A stretch of DNA of 38,397 nt from contig JANNKX010000351.1 of NCBI GenBank assembly GCA_031396505.1, positions 1 through 38,397 on the forward strand, read 5' to 3'. The position numbers and the translations under genes are program-made. Source of the stretch: JAAFHS01 sp031396505 (GTDB lineage: Bacteria > Pseudomonadota > Alphaproteobacteria > Rhodobacterales > Rhodobacteraceae). The notes beneath the pieces were generated by a model that saw only the letters and a list, made by a program, of their open reading frames with translations, was not told the origin of the DNA and ran no database searches. Shown in pieces: positions 1 through 8,508 of this stretch; positions within the stretch are counted from its first letter, which is position 1; each line of letters starts with the position of its first letter.

Positions 1-3000
1 GGTGTTGATGGATGCATCCCCTGTCAGCGTGTCGTTGAACGCCGACCCGATGATCTTTTCGAACTCGGATAACTGATCACCCGCCGCGTCGCCGCCCGAC
101 TGAACCCGAGCATCGAACGGTCGCGCAGCCTGCAACCGCAAATCCACATTCACCGCCGCCGCAGATGCTGCGTAACTGACAGTATCGCCCGCCTCAAAGC
201 CCGTTGCATTCGTCGAACCTGACAAGCGGTCCGCGCCCGCACCGCCTTCGATGACATTGTCGCCCGTATCCCCGAACATATTGTCCGCAAATCGCGACCC
301 GATGAGGTTTTCTATATCGACCAGCCGGTCGCCCGATGCGTCACCGCCGGTTTCGACAAACATATCGAACAGGAAAACGGCAACCCCCGCAGCCGATGCC
401 GCATAGCTGACGGTATCGATGCCCTCGCCGCCCAGCAGCGCATCCGCACCAAGGCCCCCGATCAGCAGATCGTCATTGTCGCCGCCATCCAGCGCGTCAT
501 CGCCCGCCAGCCCCGACAGCGTATCGTTGCCGCCCCGCCCTTCCAGCACGTTGGCCACCAGACTGCCCGTCAGATCATCGGCCAGACCCGTGCCGCGCAC
601 ATCCTCAAACCCCGACAGCGTGACCGACCCGAATGTGCCCAACACTTGCGCCGTCGTCAGCGACAAATTGATCCTGACCGCCGGGGCCGCAGCCCCGAAC
701 GCCAGCCGATCCTGCCCCGCGCCGCCAAACAACACATCCACACCGCCGCCGCCGTCAATCTCATCATTCCCGGTGCCGCCATCAATCCGGTTGGCCGCCG
801 CCGTGCCAACAAGCGTATCATTGCCATTGCCACCAATCAGATTTTCGATGTCGATCAGGACGTCACCACCCGTGCCGAAAGTGAACAGCGGCGACGTCAG
901 GTTCAGCGTGATATCGGTCGCAAACCCCTCATAGCTTGCCGTATCCCCCGTGCCTGCACCGCCATCCAGACGGTCGCCGCCCCCACGCCCCAGCAACAGG
1001 TCATTGCCCGCGCCACCCGTCAGGATGTTTGCCCCCACACTGCCCGCAAGCGTATCATTCAGTGCTGATCCCAGAATATTCTCAAATCCCGTCAGCACGT
1101 CGCCCGCCGCGTCGCCGCCAAGACCCACCGTACCCGTCAGGCTGATGTTCACGCCGACTGTCGAGGCCGCATAGCTGGCCGTGTCAACACCACCCCCGCC
1201 GTTCAGATTGTCCGCGCCAACCCCGCCTTCGATCACGTTATCCAAACCGTCGCCCACCAGCGTATCCGCCAGCCGCGACCCGATCAGGTTTTCGATGCCA
1301 ATCAGCGCATCGCCAATCGCATCACCGCCCGCGCCCGGCCCGCCCGACAGCGTGACATTCACCCCCGCCGCGGACGCCACATAGCTGACCGTGTCAATCT
1401 GATCGCCGCCAACAAGGCTGTCCGCCCCCAAACCGCCAAACAGCAGATCATTGCCCGTGCCGCCAAAGATCGTGTCATTGCCCGCAAGGCCAAAGACCGT
1501 GTCATTGCCGCCATTGGCAAAGAACTGGTTTGCATCAAGGCTGCCTGTCAGGCTGTCGGCCCCGTCGCCCGTTTCCAGCACCTCAAACCCGCTGATTGCG
1601 TCGCTGCCATGCGCCGCCCCCAGGTTCTGCGCCGTGGCGATTGACAGGCTCACCGTCACGCCTTGCGCGCCTGCGTAAACCACCCGGTCGAACGCCCCCA
1701 ACCCGCCAATCAGCGTGTCATTGCCCAGCCCGCCCACAACCGTATCATCGCCCGCGCCGCCATTCAGCACATTGGCCAGACCATCACCAATCAGACTATC
1801 CGCACCTGATCCGCCGACAGCACTTTCGATGCTGATCAATGTGGTTTGAATACCAAAGGCAACTGCGGTGCGGGTATCCAGACGGATCGTCAGGCCGGAT
1901 GTATTGCGCGAATAATCGGCAACGTCCGTACCGATACCACCGTCAAGCGTATCAAACCCGTCACCACCACCCAAGACATCATTGCCAAGGCCGCCCGTCA
2001 GACGATTGTTGAACTCGTTCCCGATCAGCGTGTCATTCAGGGCGGTCCCTGTCGCATTCTCGAACCCGGCAATCACATCCCCCGCCGCATCCCCCCCAAG
2101 GCCCACGCCGGTCTCAAGGTTGACATTCACCGCCACCGTCGATGACACATAGCTTAGCGTATCGCCGGTGCCGTTGCCCAAATCAGCCGTGCCGCCGTTC
2201 AGATTGTCGGCGCCTGCACCACCTTCAATCACATTGTCGAAATCGTCGCCCACCAGCGTATCCGCCAACCGCGACCCGATCAGGTTTTCGATGCTGCCAA
2301 GCGTATCGCCCGCTGCATCACCCAACAGCCCCGTGCCTGTCACCAGATTGACATTCACCCCAGCCGCCGATGCCGCATAGCTTGCCGTGTCGATGTCGGC
2401 GTTCCCCGACAACGCATCCGCCCCCGCGCCACCAATCAGCGTGTCATTGCCTTCGCCGCCCACCAGCGCGTCTGCACCCAGCAAGCCGGAAATCAGGTCA
2501 TTGCCCGCACGACCCTGAATTTCGTTGTTCCCGGCATCCCCCGTCAGCGTATCGTCAAAATTCGACCCCTCCAGCTTTTCGAAACCCCGGATCACATCAG
2601 TACCGCTGCCACCCGTACTTTGCGCCGTGGTCAGCGACAGGTTCACCGCCACTGCCGCCCCGGCACGATCATAATTCAGCGTATCCAGACCGCCGACACT
2701 GTTCGCGCCGCCATCCAGCGTGTCGTTGAAATTGCTTGCGTCGATGGAATCGTTGCCAAGCCCGCCCATCAACATGCCACCCGATGTGCCCGCGATCAGC
2801 GTATCGTTGCCCGACCCACCGATCACGCCTTCGATGCCGATCAGCAGGGTACCGTCAACGCCGCCGCCAGACACGTCAGCCGCCAGCAGATCAACAATCA
2901 GATTGCCCACTGTCCCCGTGAAATCCGCCACATCGCCTGCACCTGCGCCGCCATCCAGCGTATCCATCAGACCAAGCCCGCCGTGCAGCACATCATTGCC

Positions 3001-5481
3001 CGCGCCGCCGCGCAACCAGTTGTTCCCCGCGTCCCCGGTCAAGGTATCGTTGAACGCCGACCCCGTGGCATTCTCGAACCCGATCAGCCGATCCCCCGAC
3101 GCATCGCCCGCACCAGTCGCGGCCTGCAAGATCAGCCGAAGATCGACCCGCACGGCCGTTGTCGACGTTTCGTAGCTGACCATATCTCCGTGAACGCCAT
3201 CAAACCCGCCAGTCAGACTATCCGCCCCCGCCCCGCCTTCAACAATGTTGTCATTATCATCGCCAGTCAGCGTATCTGCCAAACGCGACCCGCGAATGTT
3301 TTCAAACTCCGTCAAAAGATCCCCAGCGGCGTCACCACCGCCAATCTGCGCTGCCCCTTCAATCTGCAAACCCAAGTCAACCGTTACGGCAGCCGCCGAT
3401 GATGCGTAGCTGACGGTATCGCCATTGATCGCTTCCGGGTCCGCAACATTGCTGCCGCCGTCAAGAACATCAACGCCAGCCCCGCCTTCGATCGTATCAT
3501 CACCACCCGCCCCCTCCAGCGTATCGTCCCCCGCACCCCCGAATACCCGATCCGCACCCTCGTCGCCGAACATAAAGTTGCCGGTCGCCGTCCCCGTCAG
3601 CACATCACCGAAAACAGACCCTTCCAAGTTTTCGAACCCGGAGATCACGTCAATTCCGCTCCCGCCGGTACTTTGTGCCGTCGCGACCGCAAGGCTGACC
3701 GTTACCCCCCCGGTCGCGAACAGATAGCTTACCGTGTCACCCTCTTCGTTATTGATGCCCCCGATCAGAGTGTCGTTACCGATATCCCCGTCGATGAAAT
3801 CATCGCCCGCGCCCCCATCAATCCGGTTGGCAATCGAAAAGCCGAAAAGTGAATCGTTAAACCTGCTGCCGATCAGGTTCTCGATCCCGGTCAGCACATC
3901 ACCTTCCGCATCAGCCCCCGAAATCGGGCCGATCAGATCCACGAACACACCATCTGGGTTGTTATTGACCGGCACACCGTTAATCAGACCAGAGTTCGCA
4001 TAACTCGCCGTATCAATCCCCGCGCCACCGTCCAGTGTATCTGCCCCCGCGCCGCCCTGCAGCAGGTCGTCGCCGCGCCCGCCGAACAGCCGGTTGTTGC
4101 CCGCATCCCCGATCAGCGTGTCGTTGAATGCCGACCCTTCCGCGTTCTCAAACCCCGTCAGCCGGTCGCCCGCAGCATCGCCCACAGATGAAGAAGGTTG
4201 CGCAACCCCCTGAAAAGACAAATCAACCCGTACTGCCGCCGCCGCCCTTGCATAACTGACCGTGTCGCCAAAATCAAAGTTGGCACCACCATCCAGCACA
4301 TCCGCCCCGGCCCCGCCTTCGATATAGTTGTTGAATGCGTCCCCCGTGAGGGTATCGGCAAAGCGCGACCCGATCAGATCAAAGATCTTGTCGTAAATGT
4401 CGCCAATCGCATCGGCCCCAACCCGCGTCCCCGCCAGACTGATCCCAACCGCCGTCGCCGATGACGCATAGCTTGCCGCGCTAAAGCCGTTCGTGCCGTC
4501 AAACGTGTCCGCCCCCGCGCCGCCATCCAACGCGTTGATCCCCGCCCCGCCGTACAGGAAATCATTCCCCAGCCCGCCAAACAGATCGTCATTCCCGTCG
4601 TTGCCGTAAATGTCGTTGCCAACCGCCGATCCCGTCAGCGTGTCATTGAACCGCGACCCTTCCAGATTGGTAATCCGCGTCAGCGTGTCTGTCCCGCCGC
4701 CACCCGTTATCTGTGCCGTCGCCAGCGCAAGGCTCACCCGCACGCCCACGCCGCCCGTCAGGCTGTCATACGACACCCCGTAAGGCCCGCCCGTCAGGCT
4801 GCCCACCAGCGCATCATTTCCCGCGCCGCCATCCAGATAGACCGTCCCCGACAACCCCGTCACCGTGTTTGCGCCCTGTGTCAGCGGCGCATGCACCGCC
4901 TCCACCTCTGCCGCGCCCACCGCACTGGTCAGCAGCAACCCATAGCTGAGCGTGTTCAGCGGCAGCGCCGCAAACATCGCCGTGTTCCCGGCCACAGGCG
5001 CCAAGCCCAGATCAAGTTGCGTGATGCTCGTGACCGTCCCCGCCTGCGTGTTAAACGGCACAAAACCACTGCCGATCACCTCCAGATACCCGGTGACAAC
5101 GCCATTGACGTCCACCAATTCCAGCAGGAAGCTGGTCGCCGTGCCGCCATCCACAAAGTTTATCGCCTCGGCCGTCAGACCCCATGCCGCAAATGTCGCA
5201 TCCGCCGACGCTCGCGCCTGCAACAGAAACTGCGTCAGTTGCGCCGCCATCCCCGATCGCAGGGCTGGGTCAACCGTGATCGTCTGCAGAACGTTGTCGA
5301 ATTCATCCACCAGAATGATGCTGTTGATCACCCCCGTGATCACCCCGGGCGGCGTGTAGATCAGATTACTGCCGACAAGCCGCCAGGTAAAACCGCCCGG
5401 CTGGTTGAACGCCTCAAAACCAAGGACCGTCGTGCCATCTGTAAAAACCGGCGCGGAAAACCCGTCAAACGCAATCGACAT
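1..5481 (-). CDS. Giant RTX / hemolysin-type calcium-binding repeat protein (partial, C-terminus outside window)
   Basis: An open frame runs without a stop from ATG at 5481 to the left edge (1827 codons visible), so only the N-terminal part is present. About the first 215 residues are non-repetitive with no signal peptide. Everything after is a tandem array of modules, each with a GGxGxDxLxGG-type RTX nonapeptide patch, then a SYA.S.AV.V.L strand motif, then an F/IENLxGSxFNDTL-type motif. From the spacing of the SYA-like motifs I count about 19 modules of roughly 70-105 residues. RTX nonapeptides bind calcium and fold outside the cell, and such proteins normally leave by a type I secretion system using a C-terminal signal, which lies outside this window. 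No transporter genes are nearby. The function could be adhesin, biofilm matrix or surface-layer protein; no enzymatic domain is seen in the visible part. Confidence 0.9.
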   Translation of the reverse strand, partial: MSIAFDGFSAPVFTDGTTVLGFEAFNQPGGFTWRLVGSNLIYTPPGVITGVINSIILVDEFDNVLQTITVDPALRSGMAAQLTQFLLQARASADATFAAWGLTAEAINFVDGGTATSFLLELVDVNGVVTGYLEVIGSGFVPFNTQAGTVTSITQLDLGLAPVAGNTAMFAALPLNTLSYGLLLTSAVGAAEVEAVHAPLTQGANTVTGLSGTVYLDGGAGNDALVGSLTGGPYGVSYDSLTGGVGVRVSLALATAQITGGGGTDTLTRITNLEGSRFNDTLTGSAVGNDIYGNDGNDDLFGGLGNDFLYGGAGINALDGGAGADTFDGTNGFSAASYASSATAVGISLAGTRVGADAIGDIYDKIFDLIGSRFADTLTGDAFNNYIEGGAGADVLDGGANFDFGDTVSYARAAAAVRVDLSFQGVAQPSSSVGDAAGDRLTGFENAEGSAFNDTLIGDAGNNRLFGGRGDDLLQGGAGADTLDGGAGIDTASYANSGLINGVPVNNNPDGVFVDLIGPISGADAEGDVLTGIENLIGSRFNDSLFGFSIANRIDGGAGDDFIDGDIGNDTLIGGINNEEGDTVSYLFATGGVTVSLAVATAQSTGGSGIDVISGFENLEGSVFGDVLTGTATGNFMFGDEGADRVFGGAGDDTLEGAGGDDTIEGGAGVDVLDGGSNVADPEAINGDTVSYASSAAAVTVDLGLQIEGAAQIGGGDAAGDLLTEFENIRGSRLADTLTGDDNDNIVEGGAGADSLTGGFDGVHGDMVSYETSTTAVRVDLRLILQAATGAGDASGDRLIGFENATGSAFNDTLTGDAGNNWLRGGAGNDVLHGGLGLMDTLDGGAGAGDVADFTGTVGNLIVDLLAADVSGGGVDGTLLIGIEGVIGGSGNDTLIAGTSGGMLMGGLGNDSIDASNFNDTLDGGANSVGGLDTLNYDRAGAAVAVNLSLTTAQSTGGSGTDVIRGFEKLEGSNFDDTLTGDAGNNEIQGRAGNDLISGLLGADALVGGEGNDTLIGGAGADALSGNADIDTASYAASAAGVNVNLVTGTGLLGDAAGDTLGSIENLIGSRLADTLVGDDFDNVIEGGAGADNLNGGTADLGNGTGDTLSYVSSTVAVNVNLETGVGLGGDAAGDVIAGFENATGTALNDTLIGNEFNNRLTGGLGNDVLGGGDGFDTLDGGIGTDVADYSRNTSGLTIRLDTRTAVAFGIQTTLISIESAVGGSGADSLIGDGLANVLNGGAGDDTVVGGLGNDTLIGGLGAFDRVVYAGAQGVTVSLSIATAQNLGAAHGSDAISGFEVLETGDGADSLTGSLDANQFFANGGNDTVFGLAGNDTIFGGTGNDLLFGGLGADSLVGGDQIDTVSYVASAAGVNVTLSGGPGAGGDAIGDALIGIENLIGSRLADTLVGDGLDNVIEGGVGADNLNGGGGVDTASYAASTVGVNISLTGTVGLGGDAAGDVLTGFENILGSALNDTLAGSVGANILTGGAGNDLLLGRGGGDRLDGGAGTGDTASYEGFATDITLNLTSPLFTFGTGGDVLIDIENLIGGNGNDTLVGTAAANRIDGGTGNDEIDGGGGVDVLFGGAGQDRLAFGAAAPAVRINLSLTTAQVLGTFGSVTLSGFEDVRGTGLADDLTGSLVANVLEGRGGNDTLSGLAGDDALDGGDNDDLLIGGLGADALLGGEGIDTVSYAASAAGVAVFLFDMFVETGGDASGDRLVDIENLIGSRFADNMFGDTGDNVIEGGAGADRLSGSTNATGFEAGDTVSYAASAAAVNVDLRLQAARPFDARVQSGGDAAGDQLSEFEKIIGSAFNDTLTGDASINT

Positions 5482-5735
5482 CCACCAACCCCATCCATTT
5501 TTCGCACACGGACCGCCCTGTGGCGCAAAATTCCGCAGCTTGTGCCCGGTTCATTCGTTAACGCAACGTATACACTGCTTTCGAAGCATTTATGAATTGT
5601 TACCGCTGCCTCGCAATTCCATGGTCATTTTCCTGACAAACAAGGCAGAAATTGGGTTGAAGTGGTGCAAATGTGGTACGGAACACAAGGTCACCTCGTT
5701 TCCGCTTTCAACCTGCCTCGGAAAGGGCCTTTGCC

Positions 5736-6473
5736 ATGATCCTGCACGGCACGCCGATCCGGTTGTATGTCCTTGATTTCGGTCTGTTTCATGTGAACGC
5801 GGGCCGCGAGATCGGCATTCCCGGCTTTCTCATCATCACCGACCGGGATGAACGTGTTCTCGTCGATACCGGCTTTCCTGCCAAATATGCCGCCGATGCC
5901 GCCCGCGCCGCCCGTGATGACGGACTGCAGGCTTTTGGCCATGTCCGCCATCTGACCGACGTTAACCTTTGCGCCGGTCAACTCGCCCTGCTGGGCCTTG
6001 CCCCCGCCGATATCGACCTGTGCATCCTGACCCACAGCCATATTGACCATATCGGCGGCCTGCACAGCGTCGCCCATGCCCCCATCATCATCGGAATCGA
6101 GGAACGCGCGCTGCCCCGCCCGCTGTATTGGGGTGACGCCCGCCCGATGGATTGGCCTGCCGCGCGCTGGTTGCCCGTCCATGAGGACACCGATATCGCC
6201 CCCGGCCTGACCGTGCTGCATGTGCCCGGCCATGCCCCCGGCCAACTCGCGTTGCGCCTTGATCTGCCCCAGACCGGCCGCGTGATCCTTGCGTCCGACG
6301 CCATCTCGCGCCCGTCAGAACCTGTTGAGGGCTATGACGGCGCGCATGATCCGGCCTTGGCCGCGCATCATGCCGTGCGACTGGTGGCGATGGCGAAAGA
6401 TGCATTCATGATCTGGGGTCATTGCCCGCTGCAGTGGCCTGAACTGCGCAAGATTCCGTCTTTTTACGAATAA
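5736..6473 (+). CDS. Metallo-beta-lactamase-fold hydrolase, N-acyl-homoserine-lactonase-like
   Basis: A 245-residue MBL-fold enzyme. The zinc ligands of the lactonase branch are visible: THSHIDHIGG (His100, His102, Asp104, His105), His166 in VPGHAPGQ, Asp188 in LASDAIS and His229 in IWGHCPLQW. This arrangement and length resemble the AiiA/AttM-type quorum-quenching lactonases, which open the homoserine-lactone ring of AHL signals, but many uncharacterised relatives share it. I chose ATG 5736 because a GGAAAGG ribosome-binding site lies just upstream and the fold begins immediately; an in-frame start at 5673 would add 21 poorly folded-looking residues. It is a stand-alone gene divergent from the RTX gene (254-bp spacer). 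No LuxI/LuxR genes are in the window, so the substrate is inference. Confidence 0.8.
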   Translation: MILHGTPIRLYVLDFGLFHVNAGREIGIPGFLIITDRDERVLVDTGFPAKYAADAARAARDDGLQAFGHVRHLTDVNLCAGQLALLGLAPADIDLCILTHSHIDHIGGLHSVAHAPIIIGIEERALPRPLYWGDARPMDWPAARWLPVHEDTDIAPGLTVLHVPGHAPGQLALRLDLPQTGRVILASDAISRPSEPVEGYDGAHDPALAAHHAVRLVAMAKDAFMIWGHCPLQWPELRKIPSFYE

Positions 6474-6517
6474 AAACAGTATTATAATTGATTTTCTTTA
6501 CATTTTACTTGAACCAG

Positions 6518-7636
6518 TCACACACGCCGCAACGCCAGCGCATCTTCCAGCAACCGCACCACCGCATCCCCCGGCACATCTTCGGCCACAAACGCCGCGC
6601 CGATCCCGCGCGCCAGAATGAACCGCAGCCGCCCGTCGACCACCTTTTTGTCCTGCCCCATCAACCCGCGCAACGCCACCGCATCCGGCAGATCCCCGTC
6701 GATATCGGCCAGATCGGTCTTCATGCCCATGGCGCGCAGATGCGCCCGCACCCGGCTGGGGTCTTCCTGTGCACACAGCCCCAACCGCGACGACAGTTCG
6801 AACGCCAGCGCGCAGCCAATCGCCACCCCCTCGCCGTGCAGCAACCGCGCGCCATAGCCCGTCGCCTTTTCCAGCGCATGGCAGAACGTGTGGCCAAGGT
6901 TCAACAGCGCCCGCTCGCCCTCTTCCGTCTCGTCCCGGCTGACAATCCCCGCCTTCATCGCCACCGACCGCGCCACGGCCCTTTGCCGCGCCACCGGATC
7001 ATGCGTCAATGTCGGCCCCGCGCCCTCAAGCCAGTCAAAGAACCCCGCATCCCCCAGCAACCCGTATTTCACCACTTCGCCATAACCTGCCACAAAGTCG
7101 CGCGGGCGAAGCGTATCCAGCACATCAATATCCGCCAGAACGAGGCTCGGCTGATGAAACGCGCCCACAAGGTTCTTGCCCTGCGGCGTGTTGATCCCCG
7201 TCTTGCCCCCGACCGAACTGTCCACCTGCGCCAGCAGTGTCGTCGGGATCTGCACGAACCGCACCCCGCGCCGCAACACCGCCGCCGCAAAGCCCACCAG
7301 ATCGCCGATCACCCCACCCCCGAACGCCACCACCACATCGCGCCGTTCAACCCGTTGTTCCAACAGCCATTCCACCGTTTGCGTGAACGCAGGCCAGCCC
7401 TTTGTGCCCTCGCCCGCCGGCAGGACCAGCGCCACCGACGCAATCCCCGCCGCCGCCAGCGATGCCTCCAGCCGCGCCAGATGCAGCCCCGCCACCGTCG
7501 CGTCCGTCACAATCGCCACGCGCGCGCGGTGCAGCAGCGGTGCAATCGCCGTCCCCGCCGCGTCGATCAAACCGCGCCCGATGCGCACCTCATAGCTGCG
7601 CGTGCCCAGATCGACGCCCACCACTTCCATCGTCAT
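6518..7636 (-). CDS. aroB: 3-dehydroquinate synthase
   Basis: Second step of the shikimate pathway: NAD- and metal-dependent cyclisation of DAHP to 3-dehydroquinate in the cytoplasm. The 372-residue product has the usual family length. Visible motifs are the GGGVIGDLVGF glycine-rich loop, PTTLLAQVDSSVGGKTGIN, GYGEVVKYG with the metal-binding Glu, LNLGHTFCHALE with a metal His, and LLHGEGVAIG with the second His. ATG at 7636 overlaps the aroK stop as ATGA, indicating translational coupling. The frame stays open further upstream, but that part reads through aroK and is not the gene. Confidence 0.97.
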   Translation of the reverse strand: MTMEVVGVDLGTRSYEVRIGRGLIDAAGTAIAPLLHRARVAIVTDATVAGLHLARLEASLAAAGIASVALVLPAGEGTKGWPAFTQTVEWLLEQRVERRDVVVAFGGGVIGDLVGFAAAVLRRGVRFVQIPTTLLAQVDSSVGGKTGINTPQGKNLVGAFHQPSLVLADIDVLDTLRPRDFVAGYGEVVKYGLLGDAGFFDWLEGAGPTLTHDPVARQRAVARSVAMKAGIVSRDETEEGERALLNLGHTFCHALEKATGYGARLLHGEGVAIGCALAFELSSRLGLCAQEDPSRVRAHLRAMGMKTDLADIDGDLPDAVALRGLMGQDKKVVDGRLRFILARGIGAAFVAEDVPGDAVVRLLEDALALRRV

Positions 7637-8187
7637 GCCATCTCCATCACATCGGGCCGCGCCCGCAACGCCGCCTGCACAATGGCCGCCATCGCCTCGA
7701 CCGACAGGTCGGGCCTGCTGTCCACCACAATATCGGCTTGCGCATACAGCGGCACCCGCGCCGCCTGCAGTTCGGCCAGCGTCTGACGCGGATTGGCCGT
7801 GCGCAGCAACGGGCGCGTCGTCTTGTGCCGCACCCGCTGCCACAGCAGATCAAGGTCCGCGCGCAGCCACACCGACACCCCCTGCGCCGCCACCAGATCG
7901 CGGTTCACGTCCGCCAGAAACGCGCCGCCCCCGGTCGACAGCACGCAAGGCGCACCCCGCAGCAACCGCCCCAGCACCTCTGTCTCGCGCGCCCGAAAGA
8001 ACGGCTCGCCATCGCGTTCAAAAATCTCGGCAATCGTCATTTGCGCCGCGCGCACGATCTCTTCGTCCGAATCAACGAACGGCACTGTCAAAAGCCGCGC
8101 AAGTGCCGTGCCCACGGCCGTCTTGCCTGCCCCCATCATGCCAACCATCACAACGGTTTTCTTCAGTCGCACGCCTGCCGTCCCCAT
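7633..8187 (-). CDS. aroK: Shikimate kinase
   Basis: ATP-dependent 3-phosphorylation of shikimate, aromatic amino acid pathway, cytoplasmic. The 184-residue product shows the P-loop GMMGAGKTAVG, the shikimate-binding DSDEEI motif, the STGGGAF motif and an LxR lid segment (TTRPLL). ATG 8187 is the most likely start; a GTG at about 8172 is an alternative, and the ribosome-binding site is weak for both. It overlaps aroB by 4 bp (ATGA), forming the conserved alphaproteobacterial aroKB pair. The frame is open for another 200 codons upstream as a high-GC artefact. Confidence 0.95.
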   Translation of the reverse strand: MGTAGVRLKKTVVMVGMMGAGKTAVGTALARLLTVPFVDSDEEIVRAAQMTIAEIFERDGEPFFRARETEVLGRLLRGAPCVLSTGGGAFLADVNRDLVAAQGVSVWLRADLDLLWQRVRHKTTRPLLRTANPRQTLAELQAARVPLYAQADIVVDSRPDLSVEAMAAIVQAALRARPDVMEMA

Positions 8188-8248
8188 CCCCCAAACGCCA
8201 CCACCAGCATGCAATCGCCGAAAGCAGCCCCCCGGAATTCTCAATGGC

Positions 8249-8277
8249 GTGAACGTCGCCGGAATGCCATATATAAT
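8249..8277 (+). promoter_or_regulatory. Candidate sigma-70 promoter for the 8371 operon
   Basis: A short AT-rich island in the 183-bp divergent spacer between aroK and the 8371 gene contains a perfect TATAAT at 8272-8277. Upstream at 17 nt spacing is GTGAAC, only a fair -35 box. The same island also reads as AT-rich on the minus strand and may host the aroKB promoter. Assigned by pattern only. Confidence 0.35.
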
Positions 8278-8370
8278 TGTATTGTCGTGTGGCAGGACAT
8301 ATCTGCGCAGGAACGGCAGGCGGGTGGCAGACGCCCCCTGCCCAAGAACGAAAAAACGAAAGGGGCCGCA

Positions 8371-8508
8371 ATGATCGCACGCTTGGCAAAACTGGTCCTT
8401 CTTTTGCTGGTCGCCGCGTTCATCGGGTTGACCGGCTATGCCTATTTCGGCGACCTTAGCCCCGAACAGCGCGAAGTAACCCAACCGGTGACCCTTGATG
8501 CGCCCTGA
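8371..8508 (+). CDS. Small single-pass membrane protein
   Basis: A 45-residue protein with one hydrophobic helix at about residues 5-26 (LAKLVLLLLVAAFIGLTGYA) followed by a short acidic/polar tail containing LSPEQREV. A good ribosome-binding site (GAAAGGGG) precedes ATG 8371 by about 8 nt. Its last 11 bp overlap the start of the next gene, so the two are probably translated together. I do not recognise a characterised family. The placement between aroKB and a secreted protein gene upstream of xerD suggests a conserved envelope function, but nothing specific can be claimed. Confidence 0.7.
   Translation: MIARLAKLVLLLLVAAFIGLTGYAYFGDLSPEQREVTQPVTLDAP

Noticed and set aside
419..4464. Many plus-strand frames and short repeats in the left 5.4 kb, at first sight CRISPR-like or a repeat array
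   Set aside because: They are the antisense of the RTX modules; the periodicity is 210-310 bp, irregular and translates as protein repeats, not 30-bp direct repeats with spacers.
6488..7786. 432-codon plus-strand frame across aroB
   Set aside because: Antisense to a clear dehydroquinate synthase; Arg/His/Pro-rich product typical of the complementary strand of GC-rich genes.
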